This document shows positions 48,447 to 60,645 of a stretch of DNA of 64,000 nt, piece by piece (the stretch's first letter is position 1; every line of letters begins with the position of its first letter). The DNA is from Echinococcus granulosus (lineage: Eukaryota > Platyhelminthes > Cestoda > Cyclophyllidea > Taeniidae), in the NCBI RefSeq assembly GCF_000524195.1, contig NW_020170405.1:131570-195569 (forward strand). The letters are read 5' to 3'. The notes beneath the pieces were generated by a model, which made no database searches, was not told where the DNA came from, and saw only the letters and a program-made list of their open reading frames with translations. The position numbers and the translations under genes were made by a program.

Positions 48447-50100
48447 GTAATAAGAATTACCCATCTATGTTAATATGGTTTGCTAAAACACCAGAGTAGT
48501 TCAGATGCCATGTAATATCAAAACTTATAAGGGTTTTTAAGTTCTGAGTAGATTTATAGTAGCGCTCTCAATTATGACTAAAAGGAGCCTAAAATTGCTT
48601 ATAATAGCTAGTTCTGATATTTAATTTCGCCGTTGTACGACAGTTTATTGTAAGTGTTTTGCATATTTACAGTGATGGGGTAAAAATGTCCTATTCACTT
48701 AAATATTTCGAAGCAACGGTGAATTGAGAAATAGCGATAACACCCTTAATCCTGCCACGTAAAAGGCCTTATAATTAGGTTCTCTTATTTCCTCATGGAA
48801 ACATTCACACGGGCCTTCCTGGGCGTCCTAAATCAAGTGGGAAGTTGTTGCCGAGGTAGGACCCGTTTGTGCGTTTACATTGATATAGTACAACGGCCAC
48901 GCAAAACAATCACACAGGGGTAGAGGGACATCTACAACTGTGTGGAGGGCAAAAATACTTTACAATTGGCATTTAGATAGCAATAAGCAGCTTTTTTTCA
49001 ATCATAATTGATTACAGCCTGAATAATTTGCTTAATTAGATGATGCGCCACGGCCCCCACTTTTAGTAAACAGAGGTACAGAAAAGATTAGTTTTAGTAA
49101 GAGCTGCGATTAGGCAGTATTGGTCTTGATTATAATTTGAATACCTACTGATCTAACCTTATACCTTTTTGTAAGTTAATGTCGAATCCTCTTCGATATT
49201 GAGGTGCATCACTGTCGCCGGAGAAGACTCAGAAATTGCCTATACAAATGCTTCCCACTTTTTAAAACTAGAATTTTTAGGCATGATTCCACTCTACAGA
49301 GTCTTTCAGACACCATACGAATGACCTTCTGGCGCTTTTGTTTATATGTTTAACGGCTGTGTTTAGGCTGTGGCCTTGACATGACAAACCGCTAGAGTGG
49401 ATTGCATTAGCCACTAATTTACCGGCGCCAAGAGCGCAGAGGTTCATAATTCCCGGTTGTGCGCAATAAAGTCAAACAAATCCAGAGGAGCATTGCCACT
49501 GTTCATACACTGGAGAGTGGCGTAGGGAATATGTCATGTAGTGTTAAATTTACGTATCCTATTGTCATGCTCCAGGTCCTCACACGACCTGTTGATGAGT
49601 CGCATTGACATCCGCCTTGAAATGGACCTAGTCGTGGCGTTTAATATTTCTCTATTGATTTAATTACAAAAATTTTATTTCGCCTGCTATCAGTTCCATA
49701 TTGAGATAGGCGTTCATAGTATATGCCTAATAAAGTATTTTGGACTAAAATTTTTTGACCCACAACATGCCTAATCGGACCCACTGTCTTTGCATAATTT
49801 ACACAACTAAAGGCTTAAAGAAAATTTGCAAATATTGCAGTCTTTATTCTAAATCCACTGAATATTATGGCAAGTGATGAATACAGACATGCCTGTAAGA
49901 TGCAAATTCAGTAAAGGTCAAAATTAGGAGTCACATGTATGATTCATTTTAAGCACATTTTAAGCAATAACCACTGAACCGTTGAAATAAAAAGTGATTT
50001 CGAAACGCATGTCTAATGGGAACATAGTGCAGTGTGAATCAGATTAGTCCGAGGCGGGAAGTAAGAAGTGTAGAAGTAGGAGCAGAACTTAAAGGGCTGC
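48447..50100. other. Non-coding stretch between unknown exons and aquaporin B
   Basis: AT-rich, with no recognised exon on either strand. It contains an AATAAA on the minus strand at 49843-49848, about 250 nt past the aquaporin B stop, which is its nearest convincing poly(A) signal. Confidence 0.4.
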
Positions 50101-53100
50101 TCAGCTGTTCCCCAAGTCGTCAGCTGCATCCGTATCATACTTGCAATGGCGATCAAAGTCATGCGAGGTCAGCCACATACGGGTTCGTCGAAGCGAGGAG
50201 AATGGGCAGATAATTATCTCGTAGAGAAAACAGGCCAAAAGACAGCCTACAGGTGGCCCGATGAAGTATATCTAGGGAGAGAGTTGTGCATTCTACCGCA
50301 GAAATGGAAAACTACGGCAGCATATCGTACTGCACATCGTATCTCTACCATAAACAGAAAATTTTCGAAACCTAGAATACGTTTCATTTCAGTTGAAAAG
50401 GCCACAAATAGCCTTTTCCATCTACTTTAAGAGCTAAAAGAAAGAAAAAGGTAGAGAAAGGTACGCGAAATTCCCGAAAACCAATTTTTGGTCGCAATTT
50501 GCTTAGGTTGATGATTTGTCTCATACATTAATTGATACGTATAGGTATCAGTAAAAGTGGAGCAAGCCCACTAAAATGAGAATGAAACGATGTATTCTTT
50601 TCAATCCCACAAGTCATTTGTAAAGTAATCTTTCCAGTCTTTCATAAGTCGGCTAACCTGCTGATGAAATTAGGCCATGCTCATTTGGCCTGTGCTAATA
50701 GTCTCCCGGCTCATCCATGTGCTCATACCAGACATTCCGTCATATAAGGTCTTCAGAGGCAACTGCTTGTCATGTTTAAACTAATCTGGAACATTTTAAC
50801 ACATCCTACAGCAAAACCGCTAAAAGCTATACCAAAGACTTTCGCTAGGGAGTTAAAAGTCTTGAGATTTGATTTGCATCCAAATGAAACATAGATCGCT
50901 ATCCCGATTATGGTTGAATAGCACGGACTTTGTCTCAAGTTATGCATGACGGAATTGTAAAACTATAAAGTGTACACCATATGACAATGCACCATGAGGC
51001 ACGAAAGTCTTAAACAAGATCATCCCTAATATATAAGCTCTTCTGGGTTAATCAGGCGATGATCAGCGTTGAAGGCCAGCATATTAGCCTACAATGCCCA
51101 ATTCCACGAGACAGGAATTAAAAGCTAACTTTGTTGTCTGTGCGCAGGGAAAATGGTGCTTCAGCTTGTCTATCACTCCCCAAATCCCTCTTTGTATTTC
51201 CCATTACTAGCAAAAGTTAGACTGTAATATGCCACTTAGGGCTATCCTTCGTTTTTATGGAACAAAGGTACCGAGTCTCCTTCAAAGGCAAGAATTGACC
51301 ATTTCAAGTGCGTTTTACACTCTCTACAACAGATTTAATAAGGGGGATATTAAACAATAAAAAGTAGCATAAAGCATAAACTCCAATTTCCTCATGAATT
51401 TGCTTAATTAAAGGTCGACAAAGAATTTAATTCGCGAAGATTTCTATGCTGGGATGAAGCTTAAATATTCCAGTCAATTCGACATTTCTTACCCACTGTC
51501 GGTCGTAATTTTGCTGATATATGGCAGCCGCAATGCTTCTTGTTGGATTCATACTGCCTCCGGATATCGGGATCTAAAATTTTTAACGAGAAAGCAAAAA
51601 AATATTCACCACCTCACTTCACATTGTTGACATATGCTAGCAAATGTAATGAAAACACATTTGTTTAAAGATAGTATCTATTTTCCGTAGTATATCCATG
51701 CCGACTGCTTTCAGTAGCTTTGTACTACTTTGGTTGCTTAAATCTCAGTTTTGGTAAAAGGGGTCACTTTGGGTCTCCATCATTGCATCTTTGACGGGTG
51801 GGCTGGTCTCTGGACCATGTTGGTAGTCCCCACCCCCACTGCTTGTCATATATGTATATTCTGCTCGAGTATTATGTCTTCTTTCATTTTTTGGAAATCT
51901 TGGGGCACTACAGTACTTCTTATAAAGGGTGGTGATTAGCGGAGCTAACCAAAACCCGTGCTCCACATAAAAATAAATTGTGATACATCAACACGCGAAT
52001 CCAACAACCTTAGCACCTCTTAAACAAACAGGGGGGAAAAATTCTAGTGTGGACGACTTGCAGGACCCCAGTAACTACCCAAATCTGTGGGTGCTTTGCA
52101 AGAGACTCACGAAAATGAAATGTTTCCTCTAGTGATTCTACCCAGTGCACATATTTTCATATTATTGTTTAAACTGTCAGCATAACTTAGCAGGTAGGAC
52201 CAATCCATACTGCTTTCCCCCAGGATGGCATCCAGCATTAAGCATTTGGTCATCTTCAACAGTACGCTAAACCGCAACGCAAACAAACATCTTAGCTAAC
52301 ACCGCTGACTTCACTCACAAAACACAAAATGCGATTGAGAAAACGGAGAATAATTCTAACATATCTTTGTGCGAAATCCACCTGTTGTCAAATTCGTTCA
52401 CATGACTACAGCAGTACTGCTGCCACAGCTTTATGTAAATCAGATTTCATCCTGTTTGAAGTTTCAACATCTCGAGCGGCGAAAGCCATCTAAACATTTG
52501 AAACTGCCATTTAGACAAATTTTACAGACAACCAGAAAGTTTACTTTACAATTTCATCACATGTTCGGTGTAAAATTTAGTTAATCTTCTTGAAAACTCT
52601 GAATAATCCAAAGATTGCATTGAAGCCTTAGTTATAAGTGATTTAATAAAGATTTCTCCTCAGTAAAGTCGCATATGTTACATCTCAACTCTTCTATTGT
52701 TGTGTTTTTTCATGGCAATCCTGGCTCCTTTCGAAGGTGCCACGAAGGTGATACGAAGGGGATGATTTAACTACTTTCGGCATTTGAGAACCACCAGAAG
52801 CATTCTCTGAAGGAATTTAACGACTAATTTTACAGATAATCAAGCAGGTTTTGAAGAGGGTCTTAAGCCCCAACACCGAACCATCAACTGTAATTTAATT
52901 TTATTCACTGAGTGGTAGGTTTTCCGACACCCTTCTCTTTCCCCGTCCTCTTGTTCCCAGGATCAGTCCATTTCCCTTTGAGTAAGACACGGCGGTAGCC
53001 ACAACAGTCTTTTAGAGTGTCTGTATATATGTTCACCTTTTTCTAGGTAAAAGTTTCGCCAATTGTCGTTTATGATAATTCCTTTGATGGTTGTATCACT

Positions 53101-55150
53101 TGGGCACCGTCTAAGGTGCTGAGTGGAGTACACACAGGATCATTTGTAGGGTCGGGAATGCACCCCCATTGTTATTGTTATTTGTCTTGAATATCCCCTT
53201 TCTTTCACTTCTTTACTGATTATTTGATAATGGTGACATTCAAAATACAACTTATCCCCTGCCTTTCCCGTGGATTATGATGTGTCCCCTTGAGTTTGGT
53301 GCGCTGTGTGACCCTCAACTGAACGAATGTAGCGCAATTTTTTTCTTTTATTATTCGTTAAACGATTAATTTATGTAGTTAAATTAAAGAAAGGAAAACT
53401 TACTCGAATAATTATAAGCTCTTGGACATATATCGCGTTCCATACTAGCCAGGCCTTGCTGTCTGAGGATTAATTAAGGGAGGTTTGTTGCCCTAATGCT
53501 CCTCTATTTTAAACAGCACAACTTATTTAGTAAGGGCTACCACTAGTACAAAACTTTTTTTTTCTTCTTCATAGTGTATCGCAGTAATCTAACAGAAGAG
53601 ATGGCTTCTTTCAGTTTCGAGGTAAGTGTTCAGTGGGTAATGCACAGACACTCCTTTCAGATTTCGAATACCTATATGCGTCCTCTCTGGCACGATGCTT
53701 GCATTCCACTCATAAACGGCTTCAAAAGGATCGGTTGATTGTCCTTTGTGCTTGAATTATTAAAATCCAGATGCTATCTTACGAATTGAAGTTGTGCCAA
53801 TAGCCTCAATCCCACATTCTTAGGCATTCTCACCTCTTCTCAGCGAATCCACTACATTTACGCGTACTATGTACTGTCCCATTTCAGTTAAAAAAAGTTT
53901 TTTACGTAAAAGTGGAACTAATTTCACCAAATTGTCGACGCCTTAACTGCAAATTACTTGACAACCTAAAAACTATGCTACTGATAAGGCGTGTTCCTTG
54001 TTAGGATGCCACCTGCTTTGTGATTTATAAGAGGTGGGGCACTCGGTAAGGACCGTCTCTTGAACAAATTACATTTCATTCCGCCTATTTTAATTGCATT
54101 CAATTTGCATAAAATTCCCTCAGCTCCAACTGAGAAGGCATAGTGGTTGTCACTTTTCCTCGATCCCCTTCGTGAAACATTTACGCTGATCACATACGTG
54201 CCACTCCTGACGCTCTCCAGCAAACCATCATAACGCTCCTATTGAGAAGCTGGAATTTCAAACATGTATGGTGGATTAGGTTCAAGGAAATCTGTAAATT
54301 GTAGTCCACTGTTCACTGCCTTAGCAAAATAGTAAGCTAAATGCTGGAGGATACATTTGTACTACTTATTCCGGTCTTACACTCGCGTCTAAGACTCGCT
54401 AAACGCATTTTTGGGTTTAAACAAAAATTCTTTTCAACTCTCAACAGCAATCCGCATACACATTTCCGCTATTTTTAGGGTCTAAGGTGGTTAAATAGAG
54501 TGATTTACACCAGAATCACTAAATCTAACCTCAGCTGATATACTGTGCCAGCTTTTAAATGCCCATGTAAGAAAAAAATTGGGCTCAAAAATGCGACGTA
54601 CAGTGAGAGCCATATTGGCGGTTATGACGACCAGTAAGATCAAGGGGAAGTTGTTGCACGTGTCCAGTCGCCATGACTGATCCCTCACCTCATCCAACGA
54701 CGCAAGCACAACAAGGATGAGAGTGAGTGTGGCCACCATCTCGATGACAATCGCAGCACCGTTAGAGACGTTGGCACCAGGCAGCGTCAGGCCAAAGTTG
54801 TTGGGCTCTTGGGGTCGGAATGGGCTCACCCACCACGCAATGCCCATAGCAATCAACGCGCCTGTAAACTGGCCCACAATGTAGGCAGGGACGTAAATTA
54901 TCTGGACGCGCCGGGTCACTGCAGCCGCCAGGGTCACCATTGGGTTGATGTGACCTCCGCTGGTAGCCCCTGTGATCCACAGAGCCACGGACACAGAGAT
55001 ACCAAAGATGAGGGGCACCACGATGTCCGGAGAGTTGATCGGATTGGGCAGGAGGAAACAAGGCAGACTAGGAATGCCCGCAGCAACGGCCTCGCAAACG
55101 AAGATTTGGAAAAGGTTCCAGTAGATACTGGGCACCGGATTCTTAGTCAT
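50101..55150 (-). CDS. Aquaporin-like channel B (NPM / NPT motifs)
   Basis: MIP-family channel. Exons are 54602-55150, 51493-51573 (81 bp) and 50101-50271, all phase 0, giving 266 aa; introns are 3028 and 1221 bp. The first pore loop is TSGGHINPMVTLAAAVTRR (NPM). The second is SGGSMNPTRSIAAAI (NPT plus pore Arg). Exon 3 reads IYFIGPPVGCLLACFLYE (helix 6), then ICPFSSLRRTR and an acidic end DAADDLGNS with TGA. It is the closest paralogue of aquaporin A, sharing NPM/NPT and the tail motif. It keeps the Phe expected in helix 2 of the selectivity filter, while the helix-5 His position is Met (inference from ungapped alignment). The start MTKNPVPSIYW is chosen by alignment; the frame extends 23 codons upstream to another Met. 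Exon 3 overlaps a longer meaningless frame on the opposite strand. Confidence 0.9.
53575..53738 (+). CDS. Possible small exons of an unknown plus-strand gene
   Basis: After a long pyrimidine tract and TAG acceptor, 53575-53621 reads YRSNLTEEMASFSFE and ends at a GTAAGT donor. A 39-bp putative intron ending TTTCAG follows. The next segment reads RPLWHDACIPLINGFKRIG to a TGA. Splice signals are good, but the coding content is short. It lies inside the first intron of aquaporin B on the opposite strand and may belong to the gene that starts near 47 kb. No family recognised. Confidence 0.25.
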
Positions 55151-55859
55151 CGTGGATGGATGAAGAATTTGAACCTGATATGAAGACCCCTTTACTTTAA
55201 GCCTCCATTTTGGTTTCATTAGAAGATTAGAAGCTTGGAGACCTCGAAAATACTTTTACTTAAAAAATGGCTGTTATCCTAAACAAACGTGGTATCCATA
55301 TAAGGCATTATGCACAGTGAAATAGGTCACCGGAGGATTGTAATACATGGGTCATATGAGCATGTACAAATGAGATTCCTAGTGTAGACAGATCCCAGTT
55401 AATTTTGAGCTTTTTGGTGGTTTCAATAATTGAGCAGAATCTGCATATTACCGTGGGAAAGATAGAGGTTATCTAAAAATGAATTGTCGGCGTTATGCCA
55501 TTTCCGGTTAGATTTATAACCTGTTTAATGAAAATGCAAATCAAATCGTTGTTTATCAGGGAGCATAACAGAGATCGTGCCAAACTCAACAACAATCTCA
55601 CTTCTCCCACAGAGACCCGCAATTAATGCAGAAAGTTAGGCAAACTTCGAAGCTGTCTGTTGTGATTAATTTTTTGTTTATTTGTTAAGGCAATTTTCCT
55701 AGGGTAGTTCAAAAAATTGCTATCAGTAAAGTGCAAAAGATGGAATGAATCCCAATAAAGTAAACGATAAATGGAGAATATCGTGAACTTACCTCCGCCT
55801 TTTCCCAGAATCTAGTTAAGTGTCTGATAAAATCATTTGACTACCCGTCTTTTTACTAA

Positions 55860-56255
55860 GTCATGAAGTAGCCAATAAGCTGGACTTCCAATCGCATTGT
55901 TTGTCTGCACGACACGGGAATACTTCTCTGCATACTACACAGGGATTCGACAAAACTTGAAGGACCATTAGCTCAGCCACAATGGCAAAGTTTCTTTGGG
56001 CAGGGCGACGAGTCGTCGTGTCCTCAACCGTCATCTCTACGACAAATCGTTTCCTGTCAGTCATCAGCTTCAACCCAAGTTAGTTAAGGCGTTTTGACTT
56101 TGGGCACTACAACTTTCAACCAGTGGCGACTTAATAGAGCTAGTAAACGCAAGTCGCCAAGGCAGCATTGATGCAGTGGCGCCAACTATCAGTACCACAA
56201 GGCGATGGAAGATCCTCAAAAGCAGAGTTAAATAGTTGATGGTATTGTTTTGCAT
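55860..56255 (-). pseudogene. Relic of an aquaporin first exon
   Basis: Two adjacent minus-strand frames together resemble aquaporin exon 1. From 56255, LTLLLRIFHRLVVLIVG continues to FTSSIKSPLVES, matching WLLVRIFVAELIGS...LITSPTQYEPLVAG of aquaporin D. After a frame change, MTVEDTTTRRPAQ with FAIVAELMV matches MVTLAAAVTRRVQ with AYIVGQFTG of aquaporin B. The NPA-type motif itself is lost. It sits 0.7 kb upstream of aquaporin B on the same strand, where a tandem copy would be expected. Matching exons 2 and 3 were not found. Confidence 0.5.
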
Positions 56256-59200
56256 TTTTTAATGCAAAACATGTAGGTAAGTTACACTTAGAACGCCAGC
56301 TTAAATACCATCATACCATAATTCTGAAGTAATTATTTCGCCTGCACTATGTGTTCGATTGCAGTCATTTTTTAGTAATACCTGTTTAGCTGGCTGGATT
56401 TGAATCAGTTTGGGAAAATTTCTACTGATCAGTATATTCGAAAAAAATTCTGATTAAATCTGACCTCTATATCTCTGTTACCTTAATGAAAGAAATAAAA
56501 TGTACCCACCTACTGCATTATGGTAATGATCAGATGGATGCAAGTATAACCCCTCCTGGCACTTCAGCCATACTTCTCTTTTATTTGGAACTTTATTTTT
56601 ATCTACGATAATGGTCTAAAAGATTTCGATTTTGAGCAAAAAGTATTTCGAGACGGCTATTTATGGTTTCAAACTAATGAGCGATAAGCTGACCAGAGTG
56701 GAAAATATTTGACAATCTTCTTGATGTATTTACCACTTACAAATATTAGGAATGCACATGTGCCATCGTCCTTGTCTCCATGACCTCGAGTGTCACGCCT
56801 TTTAGCAATTGCTGAAGGAACTCCAAAAATCTTTCTGCATAGTTACAGTGTACAACCGACAACATTATACCTCGGTGATTGCCCGCCATACAATTCTTAA
56901 ATATAACATTTTTCAAAGTTAATTTTGTTTGTAACAAAAATGGTACAAACAAGGTGGTTTGAAATCTAAGTAAAATCTGGTTAAATTTTACCTATATATG
57001 CATGCATAATTTAACGTTTCCATTTAGCGTAAAGAAATGCGTAGAGTTATGCAAATGTAACAAACAACCTTAAAAAATTCTTTTTAAGAACTGTAAGAAG
57101 ACTTTTTTTGGATCGGATGTAAATTTTTATAAACAAAACTATTATTTAAATGATATAATTAGACCGACTTCCACGAAAATGCTTTATTATGCTGTGCCGC
57201 TAATTCCGAATCCTTCCCGTTGCTAATGTTCCTTTTTACCAGCTTGTAGTACAAAATAGCCCGAAATGTGCTTACTTGCATAGTTTCGGTACATATTGAC
57301 TAGCTGAAACGATTGTTAAAGGTAATAACGTGGCAGAGAAGACTTACAGTCCCCTGGAGAAGTTTCTTCTCAGGGGGATAAAAGACTTACGGTCAAAGAA
57401 GAGAATTCGTAAACCGCTGATCTGATGAAGCAACAGTATAAAAATTGCAAAGTGATTTAACGTTTGGGGACAACGCGCATTTATTCTTTATGGCTTAAGT
57501 GGTGGCGCACCTAAGTGATGTATGAATCGCAAATGGATTCGCCTTGATGGGACATGAGGTCTTCGTATGTTGTTGGGGTACTTGAAATCGGAGTTGCAAT
57601 GAATCAGCTAAATTCCTCTAAAGTGACTTTATAAGAAGGTGCAAACAATTATAAACAGTAGAGCAATAAGCCACGCATAAGCATAACATCAAATATAATT
57701 ACTAATCTCAATCTAGCTAGATTATTTTGTCCTCTTTAACACAGACAAAAACAGATTGAATTTTTGTTTGCTGACTTAAAGGTGTCTTTCTAGGTTGTTT
57801 TTAGTGGGAGGTACAGAGATAGGATCGGAAACTTGCCAGACTATATTGGGCGTGAGTGGAACCCGGTGTGTCTCGGACAAAAGAAATGAGACCAACCATG
57901 AAGTTTTACGTTCTTGAGTAATATATCCGATCCAATTCTTGTCTTTCTGATGGAGAGTAGACATTCTAGCTTTTGGATTGGTGAAGTCCTTGACCAATGG
58001 TCTGTCAGGAAGTAAAAGAATTCGGTAATGTCATAGCCACCAAATAAAGCTTTTAAGATTAAATCATTGCTATTTGTTCTCACAAAGTACACATTTGACT
58101 TGTTGAATGTAATGATTGCTTAAAAGAATAAGGGAGCAGATTTTTAGTACCAAAAGAACTTCTGGATGATTTGCAAGATAGTGAAAGCTGTATTAGGTGA
58201 AACTTTTTCTGAAAGAACTCACATTGAAGGCCGATTTATTAGTTTACTAATTGGTATGCATATTGGTGAGGAAAAATTTGGAGACCAGAGGATCTAGAAG
58301 GTGAAGAGGTGACTTGTCGATCATCTCAACACGGCAAAAGACAGCCACTGCAAAGGGTAAAGTTGGAGGCAGGTGGGCAGTTATTGGGGTCTACACAAAT
58401 AGCTTTTTATTTTATGCGACACAGTCGATGAGTACGATTGAGATCAAGTTTGAGGTGATCAGGATGATGGGTTTACTGAAGCTGGAGCCTAATTGGTGCA
58501 ATTTAGTCCCAAAATTTCAAGAAATAACTAACTATTAGTCGTAGATTTTTAGAATTTCAACAGCAAACTTGATGCCATTCTTTAAAGTTGGTAGGAAATT
58601 TTAGGATTACAAAGGATTCTTTAATCGTTTGTGCAATTTGATTTTTAATACTTTAGTTTACTAGCAGTTGACACTGCCTCCCTCCCTTAGTGCTAAATTA
58701 CACCACGGTCCTAGAAACTCTCAACCAAACACCACATCAGTGCTTTTTTTCCTTACAATGCCATTAATCATCTAAGGCAGCTTTTTTATGCGATGTCGTG
58801 AAATGGCGAAGCATCCCGCTTGCTGCGTCACGTTCTGTTCATTTGTATGCAAACTGCGTCAAGTTAATTCAAGAAGCTGCAGAGAATTTTTAAAGACTTT
58901 CTAGCCTGTTGCACTCAAGATTTTACGTAGCAGGCACTTCTCTTGTCTCTCCCCGAATTTGCCAGTAGGTTTATAACAATGGCTTTATCGAGACCCTCGG
59001 GTAGTAAATCGTTGACGTACTTCAAAACAAAACAACGTGTAGGAGTTAAGGCAAAGCTAGGGTAATAGGACCATTCGATTGTTTCCTTGATTGACATTAA
59101 ATCATTTAATATTTAAGAAACAAAGGTAGCACTTTGGAGAGAAGTAATCAAGCATTCAATCGGTACCGATATCTTCATCAATTGTTTGAAGAACTTAGTG

Positions 59201-60456
59201 GTTAAAAAGTGGTGCCACAAACCACTTTTCTTGTAAAAAAAAAAATCAAAAGTCAAATTCAATGCCTCAAACTCTAACTTATAAGAAGGGAAAATCCCAA
59301 ATTTTCGTGCCTACAAAGACTTTTTCACCTAAACCGGCTGTCACATTTGAAGTCACCCGATTGTTGTGACAAGTCTACTCAACTGAGCCCACATTTGTAC
59401 CCAACATTTACCCCCTAAAATGCTCTTTCAAGCATAATTAGAGACTTCTTTGTCTCGTGAAGTGAATATAAAATTAAACAGCCATGAATTTACCCCCCTT
59501 ACCAGCCCCATTCCATTTCCACAATTAGACAAAGCATTTGGAAGGTTTCATATATATTTTCCTTCAAAATACGTAAAAAACAGCGTTGCTTTTGTAATTT
59601 CTGACCCATAGTTGCATGTCATCCGGTCTCGGTACAGATGGTGCCTTAAAGGCCATACGCGGAGCCATTTGTTGATGTCAATTGCATGATGAATGGAGGA
59701 GGCTGAGATTAATGCCCTCATACTCTTCAAGGACTTCCTCAGTGGAGCTATTCAACATTCTGATATAATTCTGCTCAAAACTTAATTTTAAAGACGGTCA
59801 TTAGTTTTCAAAAAAGGGATGTTAAAAGCCGTTTAGCATTATGAAAGTGAAGTTCACAATCACTGCCTGAATTTGTTGAATGCACCTTATACAAAGGCCT
59901 TTCGTATCGTTTTGGAGGAATTAATTAACTTTTTGGGATTTTTTTGTAACACTTTGTTTTGCTTTTGCAGTCGCATATACTTAAAGGAAATTATGACTGC
60001 TAATTGTGATTCACAACTACAAGGTTCTCTTTACACTCCCTTAAAAGACAAAAATTATTAAGTGGGGCAAATTAGCCAACGGACTTTTAGGCTAGGAAGA
60101 TGAGGCGAAGTGGTTGAAGTAACAAAATTAGCCCATTATCCATGGGCATAAGTTAGAGCTTGAACTGCACTTTTTTCTGGACCTACTTGCGCTGCATGGT
60201 CATTATTTCCTTATAGTACTCTACTGTAGATCATTGTTGCCATATCTTCATTTATAACCGTGTAATTAGTAGAAAGCAGAATATAATGATAGTGATTAAG
60301 CAATTGGAGGAGCAGTTGCAAATAATTCTAAAATTGCCCTCTATATTCTGGCATTGCCTCTGCACCAGCTCCATTACGAAAGTTCTTCAATCCTATCTAA
60401 GCGCTTTTTTGGCTTCAACTTACGAGTTGTCCTAATTCCCACTCCTCATGGTACTG
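56256..60456. other. AT-rich intergenic region with small oddities
   Basis: No supported gene in 4.2 kb. A GC-rich hairpin flanked by 11-bp direct repeats lies at 57341-57394. Weak aquaporin-like strings occur on the minus strand: FTNPKARMSTLHQ near 57.96 kb and SSFSKPIILITSNLISIVLI near 58.43 kb. They might be remains of another copy but are below the level I would annotate. Confidence 0.4.
57341..57394. repeat. Hairpin flanked by short direct repeats
   Basis: CCCCTGGAGAAG, a short TTT spacer and CTTCTCAGGGG form a near-perfect inverted repeat at 57351-57375. It is bracketed by GACTTACAGTC (57341-57351) and GACTTACGGTC (57384-57394). The arrangement looks like a very small palindromic insertion with a target duplication, or a stem-loop footprint. 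Confidence 0.5.
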
Positions 60457-60645
60457 CTACTGGACGATGGGAAGGAGTCCATCCAGATGGTTAGCGACGG
60501 GATAGATTAGCAGGACCACGTGGTTGCTCCCATGAAGAGATCTGAAGTTGTTCAGAAGTTGCCACCCGATGAGACCCCCTTCAAGTAAAGCTTTGACTGC
60601 CGTTACCTTGTCGAAGGCGACAGTTGACTTGGAAGAACTATGGCC
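60457..60645 (-). CDS. Terminal exon of an unidentified gene
   Basis: A GC-rich 63-codon stretch is open in only this frame. It starts after a strong GAGTTTTTTAG acceptor and ends in TAG. It includes STVAFDKVTAVKALLEGG, then IGWQLLNNFRSLHGSNHVV, and ends NHLDGLLPIVQ. No start codon falls near its beginning, so it should be the last exon of a minus-strand gene extending rightward. Upstream exons were not identified with confidence; islands at 62.1-62.3 and 62.76-62.82 kb are candidates. No family recognised. Confidence 0.45.
   Translation of the reverse strand, partial: GHSSSKSTVAFDKVTAVKALLEGGLIGWQLLNNFRSLHGSNHVVLLIYPVANHLDGLLPIVQ

Noticed and set aside
50146..50430. A 95-codon plus-strand frame
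   Set aside because: It is the antisense shadow of the aquaporin B third exon, which has splice sites, phase and homology.
50753..50947. Hydrophobic minus-strand frame first considered as helix 6 of aquaporin B
   Set aside because: No GP motif and no clean acceptor; superseded by the exon at 50101-50271.
51993..52095. Minus-strand IWVVTGVLQVVHTRIF after a CACAG acceptor, resembling helix 6 of the aquaporins
   Set aside because: The GP signature is absent and nucleotide similarity to real third exons is weak. The true third exon of aquaporin B is at 50101-50271.
53978..54040. Possible relic of the 81-bp pore exon in the first intron of aquaporin B
   Set aside because: Only short patches (GGTGGCA, TCCTAACAAGGAACA) resemble the real exon; chance is a sufficient explanation.
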